DNA of 7,871 nt from Roseiflexaceae bacterium (GTDB lineage Bacteria; Chloroflexota; Chloroflexia; Chloroflexales; Roseiflexaceae): contig JACMIM010000485.1 in assembly GCA_014381165.1 (NCBI GenBank), positions 1-7,871 on the forward strand, written 5' to 3'. A program made the position numbers and the translations under genes. Shown in pieces: positions 1-6,600 of the stretch. Position 1 is the stretch's first letter. The number at the start of each line of letters is the position of its first letter. The notes below the pieces were generated by a model. It was not told where the DNA came from, searched no databases, and saw nothing but the letters and a program-made list of their open reading frames with translations.

Positions 1-518
1 CGGCGCTGCGCACGCACATCGGCCTGGTGACCCAGGAAGTGCAGCTGTTCAACGCCAGCCTGCGCGAAAACCTGAGTCTGTTCGATCCAGCTATTGCCGA
101 CCAGCGGCTGCGCGGTGCGCTCGATGCGGTTGGGCTGGGCGGCTGGCTGGCCGAGCTGCCAAATGGCCTCGACAGCGTCTTGCCGCCCGGCGGCGGGCTT
201 TCCGCCGGGCAGGCCCAGCTGCTGGCGGTGGCGCGCGTGCTACTGCGCGATCCGGCCCTGGTCATCCTGGATGAGGCGTCCTCGCGGCTCGACCCAGCTA
301 CCGAGCAGCAGCTCGAGCTGGCTTTTGGCCGGCTGCTTGGCGGGCGCACCTCGATTATTATTGCGCACCGGCTGGCCACGGTCGAGCGGGCCGACTACAT
401 TATGATTCTGGAGGACGGCGCGTGCCTCGAGTTTGGCCGCCGCAGCGCGCTCGCCGCCGACAAACACTCGCGCTTTGCCCAACTACTGCGCGTTGGTATG
501 GAGGCCGCCCTGGTATGA
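1..518 (+). CDS. ABC exporter half-transporter, C-terminal part of ATP-binding domain (5' partial)
   Basis: Only the last 171 residues are present; the reading frame enters from the left edge (first full codon at base 3), so the membrane domain and Walker A lie outside the window. Visible motifs run in ABC order. A Q-loop region (VTQEVQLFNASLRENL) comes first, then the signature motif LSAGQ at 198-212 in place of canonical LSGGQ. Walker B (LVILDE) follows, with the catalytic glutamate at 273-275, then the D-loop SSRLD and the H-loop histidine at 366-368. This is the nucleotide-binding domain of an MsbA/LmrA-like exporter that hydrolyses ATP at the inner face of the membrane. Its stop overlaps the start of the next half-transporter, so the two are almost certainly co-translated and form a heterodimer. 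The substrate cannot be told from this fragment. The family call is firm; the pairing is inferred from the overlap and the complementary motifs. Confidence 0.93.
   Translation, partial: ALRTHIGLVTQEVQLFNASLRENLSLFDPAIADQRLRGALDAVGLGGWLAELPNGLDSVLPPGGGLSAGQAQLLAVARVLLRDPALVILDEASSRLDPATEQQLELAFGRLLGGRTSIIIAHRLATVERADYIMILEDGACLEFGRRSALAADKHSRFAQLLRVGMEAALV
500..504 (+). promoter_or_regulatory. Ribosome binding site of the second ABC gene
   Basis: GGAGG lies ten bases before the ATG at 515, inside the 3' end of the preceding gene. It supports a start at 515 rather than the earlier in-frame ATG at 422. That earlier start would overlap the upstream gene by 97 bases and add 31 arginine-rich residues that do not resemble an ABC exporter N-terminus. 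Confidence 0.6.
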
Positions 519-2296
519 CTACACGCACGCTGCCCACTGGCCGGCTGCTGCTCGCGCTGGCCCGCTACCGCCCGCTGGCCTATGCGCTGATCTGCATCAT
601 CCTGATTGGCATTCCCTACCTGTGGAATCTTGTGCCCGGCCTGATCGCACGCCAGGTGTTCGACGGCCTGAGCGGCGCAACGGCCAGGGCTGATCTGGCG
701 ACACTGCTGGCTGTGCTGGTGGTCGGCCAGGTTGTAGCCCAGATCAGCACGCTGGCCGGCTTCTGGTTTGAAGGCCTGATTATGGCGGCGGTCGAGACGC
801 TGCTGCGCCAGAACATGCTGGCCCAGATCTACCAGCGGCCTGGTGCGCGCGCCCTGCCCAGCAGCGCGGGCGAGGCGATCTCGCGCTTTCGCGACGACCC
901 ACGCGCCGTGCTGGCCTTTCTGACCTATGCACCCGACATCCCAGCCCAGGCCATGGTGCTGGTGATCTCGCTACTTATCCTGGCCCAAATCAACGCGCTG
1001 TTCACATTGGCCGTGTTCGTGCCGCTGCTGCTGACGATTATTGCGGTGCAGCTAGCCGCCCAGCGCATCAAGCGTTACCGCCAGGACAACCAGGCTGCGA
1101 TCGGCGCAGTGACTGGCGCGCTTGGCGAGATCTTCGGCGCGGTGCAGGCGATCAAGGCGGCAGGCACCGAGCAGCATATCGGGCGCTACTTTGCGCGGGT
1201 GGGCGAGCGCCGCCGCCGTGCAGCCCTGCGCGATCTGCTGATCGTCCAGACGCTGACTTCGTTCTCCGCGAATGTCGCCAACATTGCGATCGGCGTGCTG
1301 CTGCTGCTCGCCGCCGAGGGCTTTCGGCGCGGCGGCCAGCCGCTCAGCCTGGGCGAACTCGCACTATTCGTAACCTACGTGAGCGCGCTGGCTGGGCTGA
1401 TCGGCTTCTTCGGCGAAATCCTGACGCGCCTGCGCCAAACCGAGGTGTCGTTCCAGCGCATGCACGAACTGATGCCAGATCTGCCGCCAGAGGCGCTGGT
1501 TGCGGCTCATGCGATCAACTTGCGCGGCGAGTTGCCAGTGCTGCCGCAGCCTACTCGCACGCCAGCAGATCAATTGCAGCATCTGGAGCTGCGCGGCCTC
1601 AGCTACCGCTACCCAGAGAGTGGGCGCGGAATCCAGAACATCTCATTCACTCTGAAACGCGGCACACGTACCATCGTGACCGGGCGCATTGGCAGTGGCA
1701 AGACCACGCTGCTGCGGGCGATCGCCGGGCTGCTGCCGCTCGATGGCGGCACTACCTATTGGAATGGCCTGCCAGTGGCCGACCCCATGCGCTTTTTCAT
1801 CCCGCCGCGCAGCGCCTACACGCCACAAACGCCGCGCCTGATGAGTGAGACGCTTCGGGCTAACATCGCGCTTGGCCAAGCACTTGCCGAACACGAGATC
1901 GCGCAGGCCATTCAACAGGCTGTGATGGAACGCGACCTGGCCACGCTTGAGCATGGCGTGCAAACAATGGTGGGCGTGCGCGGCGCAAAGCTATCCGGCG
2001 GCCAGATTCAGCGCACGGCGGCGGCACGCATGTTCGCCCGCCAAAGCGAATTGCTGATCGTGGATGACCTTTCCAGCGCACTGGATGTGAACACCGAGCG
2101 GGAGTTATGGGAGAGATTGCAGCTTTCGGCCAATCGGCAGTTCACCGTGCTTGCGGTATCGCATCGTGCGCCGGTGCTGCGCCACGCCGACCAAATTGTG
2201 CTGCTGAAGGACGGCCACCTGGCGGCGGTCGGCACGCTCGACGAGCTACTGGAGCACAGTGAAGAAATGCGGCTGCTGTGGGCCGAGCAGGCCTAG
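515..2296 (+). CDS. ABC exporter half-transporter, membrane domain fused to ATP-binding domain (degenerate catalytic site)
   Basis: The 593-residue product has the usual half-exporter length. Residues about 20-300 hold six hydrophobic segments (near 21-41, 61-81, 143-160, 161-180, 248-267 and 283-300), the type IV exporter membrane domain. The ATPase follows from about residue 355: an aromatic A-loop in YRYP, Walker A GRIGSGKTT at 390-398, Q-loop glutamine 438, perfect LSGGQ at 493-497, Walker B LLIVDD at 513-518, D-loop SALD and H-loop histidine 550. The catalytic position after Walker B is aspartate 518 instead of glutamate, the substitution seen in the non-hydrolysing site of heterodimeric exporters such as TM287/288. 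The gene overlaps the previous one by ATGA, so the two are co-translated. Combined with the partner's LSAGQ, its own site would be degenerate, while its intact LSGGQ completes the partner's active site. The exported substrate is unknown. It ends 22 bases from a convergent gene with no obvious terminator hairpin between them. Confidence 0.95.
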   Translation: MTTRTLPTGRLLLALARYRPLAYALICIILIGIPYLWNLVPGLIARQVFDGLSGATARADLATLLAVLVVGQVVAQISTLAGFWFEGLIMAAVETLLRQNMLAQIYQRPGARALPSSAGEAISRFRDDPRAVLAFLTYAPDIPAQAMVLVISLLILAQINALFTLAVFVPLLLTIIAVQLAAQRIKRYRQDNQAAIGAVTGALGEIFGAVQAIKAAGTEQHIGRYFARVGERRRRAALRDLLIVQTLTSFSANVANIAIGVLLLLAAEGFRRGGQPLSLGELALFVTYVSALAGLIGFFGEILTRLRQTEVSFQRMHELMPDLPPEALVAAHAINLRGELPVLPQPTRTPADQLQHLELRGLSYRYPESGRGIQNISFTLKRGTRTIVTGRIGSGKTTLLRAIAGLLPLDGGTTYWNGLPVADPMRFFIPPRSAYTPQTPRLMSETLRANIALGQALAEHEIAQAIQQAVMERDLATLEHGVQTMVGVRGAKLSGGQIQRTAAARMFARQSELLIVDDLSSALDVNTERELWERLQLSANRQFTVLAVSHRAPVLRHADQIVLLKDGHLAAVGTLDELLEHSEEMRLLWAEQA

Positions 2297-2318
2297 CGGG
2301 AGGCACCAGCACACGTTT

Positions 2319-3377
2319 CTAGCGCGCCATCGCCGATTCCAAATCCTGCTCGGTCTGCACCGCCGAAAGATCGAGGCCAAGGCCCACGATCGTTTGGGCA
2401 ACCTCGGGCCGCACGCCAACCAATGTCACCTGCGCGCCCAACAGCCGCGCGGCATTGACGACTGAAATGATACCTTGCGCGACTTGGCTGTCGACGATCG
2501 GCACCCCGGTAATATCGAGCAACAGCCGGCGGGCGTGGCGCTGTTCGATTGCGGTTAGCGCCTGCTCACGCAGATGCTGCAAACGGCCAGAGTCCATTCC
2601 ACCGATCAGCGGCATCACCAGCGTGTGTGCGCCAAGTGGCAGCACCGGCGTGCTCATCTCGCGAATCACCACACGCTGCTCGCCGAGTTCATCCAGCAGT
2701 CGCTGCTGTTCGGCGGCGCGCATCTGCACATCGGCGAGCGCCTGTTGGAGTGAACGTGTGCGGTCGGCGACCTCGGACTCCAGGCGCAGATTGGCCTGCT
2801 CAAGCTCACGTGCGGCGCTGCGAACGGACTGCTGGGCGCGCTCGTCCTGATCAAAGGCGCGCTTGGTTAATCGTGCGCTTAGAAAACCAATCCCGGCGAT
2901 CATCAGCAGGACTAAGAACAGATTTTGCAGTGTGGGCGTCACACTGCTAAGCGGCGTGGTGATAAGCGCGGCATTGACGGCAACTGCCGCGTAGGCGACG
3001 AGCAGTGCCAACCAGACCTGCCATGGCCGCAACACCACACTCGCAATCAGGATAGGAATGGACAGATAGAATAAGGTGTCGGTCACCTCGCGGCGCAGCA
3101 ACGATGGCAGCACAACGACCGCAGCGCTCATGATCACCAGCAGCCAGCCGCTCACCGCGACATAGCCGCGCCGGGCAAGCCAGAACGCACTCGCGACCAA
3201 AAGCACGCCGAGAGCGACAGCGATCAGCGAGGGCAAGGAATTAGCGCGCGTCAGGCTGGCCGGAACCGCCAGCAGCAGTAGCACGCTCAACAACGCGCTC
3301 ACATTCAGGATAACCGTACCGCGCCGCTGAATGTCGGGATCATTAGTTGAGACAACAAAGAGTTGTTGGAGTGTCAT
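2319..3377 (-). CDS. Membrane-anchored RsbR-type STAS domain regulator
   Basis: A 352-residue protein. Residues about 22-170 contain six hydrophobic segments (near 22-42, 50-67, 73-93, 101-116, 120-139 and 148-168). A charged, glutamine- and leucine-rich stretch at about 175-236 looks like a coiled coil, and a STAS domain fills about 241-350. The STAS part follows the RsbR pattern closely: STPVLPL at the start, the DITGVPIVDS core at 288-297, and a later ARLLGAQVTLVGVRPEVAQT stretch. In Bacillus RsbR proteins two threonines 34 residues apart are phosphorylated by the RsbT kinase in the stressosome; the matching positions here are serines 263 and 297. The protein is therefore likely a membrane-bound sensor that signals by phosphorylation of its STAS domain. 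Cytosolic RsbRs carry a globin-like sensor instead of membrane helices. No RsbS, RsbT or phosphatase gene is visible nearby. The start at 3377 has a good GAGGT upstream; an in-frame ATG at 3497 would add 40 residues encoded partly by the inverted repeat and is disfavoured. Confidence 0.9.
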   Translation of the reverse strand: MTLQQLFVVSTNDPDIQRRGTVILNVSALLSVLLLLAVPASLTRANSLPSLIAVALGVLLVASAFWLARRGYVAVSGWLLVIMSAAVVVLPSLLRREVTDTLFYLSIPILIASVVLRPWQVWLALLVAYAAVAVNAALITTPLSSVTPTLQNLFLVLLMIAGIGFLSARLTKRAFDQDERAQQSVRSAARELEQANLRLESEVADRTRSLQQALADVQMRAAEQQRLLDELGEQRVVIREMSTPVLPLGAHTLVMPLIGGMDSGRLQHLREQALTAIEQRHARRLLLDITGVPIVDSQVAQGIISVVNAARLLGAQVTLVGVRPEVAQTIVGLGLDLSAVQTEQDLESAMAR

Positions 3378-3380
3378 AGT

Positions 3381-3385
3381 ACCTC
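3381..3385 (-). promoter_or_regulatory. Ribosome binding site of the STAS gene
   Basis: Read on the minus strand, GAGGT stands three bases before the ATG at 3377. It is what fixes this start against the upstream ATG at 3497. Confidence 0.6.
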
Positions 3386-3406
3386 GCTGGTTGCAATTAC
3401 ATCCGT

Positions 3407-3415
3407 AGTGTAGCA
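3407..3415 (-). promoter_or_regulatory. Candidate extended -10 promoter element of the STAS gene
   Basis: The minus strand reads TGCTACACT, matching the extended -10 form TGnTAtaaT at most positions, about 30 bases before the ATG. No convincing -35 hexamer lies 16-18 bases upstream. The match is suggestive only, since one hexamer is weak evidence in a GC-rich genome. Confidence 0.35.
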
Positions 3416-3446
3416 CATACGCCCGCCCCGGTGATTCGGCAACTGC

Positions 3447-3552
3447 GCGGCTGAAGCCGCTAGCTGGGGTTACGAAGCCCGCCTGCGCGGGCTGCAACGG
3501 TGTTCAGCCCGCGCAGGCGGGCTTGGTCGTGCAAGCCCGCGGCTTCAGCCGC
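3447..3552. repeat. Two-tier perfect inverted repeat (palindromic intergenic element)
   Basis: Two nested pairs of arms share one axis at 3499.5. The inner arms are 20 bases each, at 3475-3494 and 3505-3524, perfectly complementary around a ten-base loop; they read AAGCCCGCCTGCGCGGGCTG and its reverse complement. The outer arms are 14 bases each, at 3447-3460 (GCGGCTGAAGCCGC) and 3539-3552, also perfect. Each outer arm is itself a small hairpin (GCGGCT-GA-AGCCGC). The 14-base stretches between the tiers pair poorly. The element lies between the starts of two divergent genes, so it is not a transcription terminator for either. Its form resembles REP/MITE-like palindromes dispersed through bacterial genomes; copies elsewhere cannot be seen from here. 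A protein-binding or cruciform-forming regulatory site is the alternative. Confidence 0.85.
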
Positions 3553-3582
3553 CTGGCGGACGCGGTCGCAATACGAGACAGA

Positions 3583-3591
3583 TGATACAAT
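3583..3591 (+). promoter_or_regulatory. Candidate extended -10 promoter element of the STAND gene
   Basis: TGATACAAT matches the extended -10 consensus TGnTAtaaT at all but one position, in a locally AT-richer stretch. Transcription would begin near 3598, giving a leader of about 93 bases. No good -35 hexamer is visible, which is acceptable for an extended -10 promoter. It is the better of the two promoter candidates in this intergenic region. Confidence 0.45.
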
Positions 3592-3680
3592 AACCGCACG
3601 AATTAAGTCTGCGCCCACGTTTGTTGGAATAACGCCCACCTCGTACAACGCCATCACTCCTAATGCTCGCAATCACGCCC

Positions 3681-3684
3681 GGAG
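3681..3684 (+). promoter_or_regulatory. Ribosome binding site of the STAND gene
   Basis: GGAG precedes the ATG at 3691 with a six-base spacer. A second in-frame ATG at 3697 would have a twelve-base spacer and is less likely. An in-frame stop at 3661-3663 rules out any longer start, because no GTG or TTG lies between it and 3691. Confidence 0.5.
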
Positions 3685-3690
3685 CGGCCC

Positions 3691-6600
3691 ATGATCATGC
3701 CCATACTCAGCGCGGAAACCGCCGCCCAGCCAGCGAGGGCTGAAGACCGGCCCGAGGATGCGTTTGTTGGACGAGCGCACCTGCGCGCGATCGTCGACGA
3801 TTTCCGCACGGTCAAAAACCGCATCCTGGTGTTCGTCGCCTCGCCGGGGATCGGCAAGACGGCTTTTATCAAGGCGCTGGAGCGCGAACACGCCGACCAG
3901 CCACGCCCGTTCATCGCGCACTATTGCGCCGAGGGCGACAGCGCCAACCCGGAGGTGTTCTGCGAGCGCGTTTCGGCCAAGCTGCACCAGGTGCTTGGGC
4001 CAGCGTTCGCGCTGCCCATGTCACATCGCAAGCAGGAAGTCCAGATCGCCACGACGGTCACGACTGGCAGCGTAGCCAGTGGCGCAAGCGTCAGTGGCCT
4101 GAGCCTGCATATTGGCACAGCCCACCCACGCGAAGCCTTTCGCATGCTGATTCGCGAGCCGCTGCGGGCCTACAACGAGGCCGCCAGCGTCCAGCGCGAC
4201 CAGCCGCCGCTTGTGCTGCTGATCGACGCGCTCGACTGCGCCTGGGACTGGGACAGTGGGCAGGGCGGTACGATTGTCGATCTGCTTTCTGACGCGCAAG
4301 ACCTGCCAGCCTGGGTCAGCGTGATCTGCACGGCCCGGCCTGGCCAGGCCGTCCAAGCGCTCCAATCGCGCGCTGGCGTGCAGATCGTGCCGATCGACCC
4401 GCGTGCGCCAGAAAATCTGGCCGATGTTAGTAGCTTTCTGCACGAGCAATTTTTGGCCCGGATCGACGCCGACGATCGCTCGGCGCTGGAAAAGGCCGTG
4501 CAGGCTGCGACGCCGCAGGTGGCTGCGCCGCTTGAGGCCTTTATCGCGCGGGTGACGATGGCAAGCCAGGGCAATTTTCTGTTCGTGCGCCGGTATGTCG
4601 ATGCCCTGCGCGACGCGCTCGACCCAGCCAATAGCACCGAACTAGCCGCACTGGTGCAGGTGGATGATTCGCCGGACTCGCTGCAAGCCGCACTCGACGG
4701 CGGCTACGCACAGATGCTGGCCAGCATCCAGGTAGCGCTCGACCGGTCGGATGCCGATGCCGACGCCGACACGCTTTGGATGCTGGCGGTGGCCTACACA
4801 CCAGTTACCGTGTCAATTATCGCCCGTATCACTGGCTGCGGCGCGCCCATGATCGAGCTGGCGCTGAAACGGCTGACGCCGCTGCTCGATCCGAATATGT
4901 TGCAAGCTGGGCGCTACACATTCTTCCACGCTGGCTTTGCCGATTTCTACCGACGCATCCACCTTGGCGAAAAAACGCGCGAACTCAACCTGCGCGTGGC
5001 CCAGGCACTGAGCGACAGCGACCAAGACGAGCATGTGCGCGCATATGCACGCCAGAACCGCTGGCAGCACCTGCGTCGCGGGCTGCGCCTTACCTGGCCC
5101 AGCAACCCGACGGCGTCCTACACGCTGCCAATGGCGGCCCCCAGCGAGCACGCGCTCATGCTCAGCCCCGCCGAGGTGCAGCGGCAGGTGCCACAGCCAG
5201 CCATGCAAGCCCAGGCCCTACGCGGCCTGGCCGTCCAGGCGCTCGCTCCCGAACTGGCCGATGTACCCGGCAGCTGGACGCGTGCGCTGGCCTATCTCCA
5301 GGCTGCCGCCGAGACCTTGCCACGTAGCCGGGCACTGCGCCGCCGCCGCCAGCCGCGCTATGCCAGCGCGCCGCCCGCCGAGGCGATCGAGCTGGAGAAG
5401 ACCTACACGGCGATTGGCGATGCCTATGTGACCATCGGCCAGCGCATGGATCTGTATATTCCCTCACGCAGCCGGCCACGCGGCCTGCTCCAGCTACTCC
5501 ACTTGATCTGGGACGCCTTTGCGCGCCTGCCGCTGACGCTGTTTCTGCTGATTGTGCTGGCAGTTCAAGGCACCAGAGAGCTGCGGCTGACTGGCGCGCT
5601 CCAGAACCTTGGCCGTGGCCAGGATTGGACCGTCGCACGGCAATATGTGCTGGCGGTGGTCGCCTACCGGCGCGCCCGCGTACTGGCCGCCGCCCGCGAC
5701 GATGGCGCGGCAGTCGACGATATTCTGGAACGGCTGGCCCGCCTGTATGGGCTGATGGGCGCGTTCGATACCGCTGGCGCTGCCTACAGCGAGCTGATGG
5801 CGCGGCCAACCGCGCTGGCCCGCCAGTGGCACCAGGCGATCTGGCGGCTTGAACTCGGCGAAGTTCTGCTGTCCGGCGGGCGCTTCGACCAAGCCGTCGA
5901 TATGTTTAGCAGCGCGCGGCTGATGTTCGAAACCCAGGAAACGAATGTTCAATTGGCCCGCACGCTCGGCGGCCTGGCGCGTGGTCATTACCAGCAGGCG
6001 CGCCTAGCCGACCAGCGCGGCGACACGATCAACGCGACCGACCTGTACAATAGCAGCCTGGCCGAAAGCACGCAGGCGCTCGAAACCTGGCAGCGCGTCA
6101 CCACCCTGCGCAATGCAGACCTTGGCCTGATCGACCCGCAGATCGGCATCAGCGGAGTTTGCCACAAGCTCTGGGAGGCCAGCCACGACCAGAATCTTGA
6201 TGTCGAGCAGCAGCAGCGCGCCCGCAGTGTGCTCGACCGGATCGACGAGCGCCACTTCCCACAGCGCTTTGAACACCCCGTTTTGCGCTTGTTCCGGATT
6301 GGTGTGGCGATCGCGCTGCCACTCTACCTGATCGGCCTATTAATCCTCGCCGTCCAACTGCCCAACCATATTCAGGTGCAGACAACCACCGACCTGACGG
6401 TTGCATCGCCGGAGCTACAGCTTGGCGGCTTTCCCGACAACATCCTCGACGGCCGCGCCGCGACCTTCAACCGCCTGTCCGAGCAGCAACTCCACACGCT
6501 CACGGCGAATGGCGTGCAGGTGGAGGTGGGCAATAATTGGTTCACGCCCGAAACACTGGCGACCGCGACCGGCTTCCGTTCGTTTGCCGACGATCTGATC

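Larger units (their letters stand above)
3378..3690. other. Divergent intergenic region
   Basis: This 313-base gap separates two divergently transcribed genes and I see no coding sequence in it. Going rightward it holds the ribosome site and a candidate promoter of the STAS gene, a 106-base two-tier inverted repeat, a candidate promoter for the STAND gene, and a leader of roughly 90 bases before the STAND start. Short open frames crossing it consist largely of inverted-repeat sequence and have no family features. Confidence 0.8.

Noticed and set aside
422..514. Earlier in-frame ATG extending the second ABC gene by 31 residues
   Set aside because: The extension would overlap the upstream coding sequence by 97 bases and is arginine-rich and unlike exporter N-termini. 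The ATG at 515 has GGAGG and the classic ATGA overlap.
2291..2318. Possible terminator between the convergent ABC and STAS genes
   Set aside because: Only a four-base GCCT/AGGC stem with no T-tract is present. That is too weak to call a terminator.
2455..2950. Two plus-strand open frames of about 130 residues
   Set aside because: They are antisense to the clear STAS coding sequence, and their Ser/Cys/Arg-rich composition is typical of shadows.
3378..3497. Longer start for the STAS gene at 3497
   Set aside because: The extra 40 residues would be encoded partly by the inverted repeat and would cover the promoter candidate. The ATG at 3377 has a good ribosome site.
3475..3524. Rho-independent terminator reading of the inner hairpin
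   Set aside because: The hairpin is stable but lies upstream of both divergent genes and lacks a T-tract on either side.
4021..4637. Two overlapping minus-strand open frames of 142 and 155 residues
   Set aside because: Both are antisense to the ATPase domain, whose Walker B and sensor motifs show that the plus frame is the coding one.
5521..5565. Additional membrane span at residues 611-625 of the STAND protein
   Set aside because: The strongly hydrophobic core is only about 13 residues and is flanked by amphipathic sequence. I left it as ambiguous rather than counting it, though it would flip the topology if real.
5162..5809. 215-residue open frame on the minus strand
   Set aside because: It lies wholly inside the STAND gene, is very rich in Arg, Pro and Ala as expected of an antisense shadow in GC-rich DNA, and has no recognisable domain.
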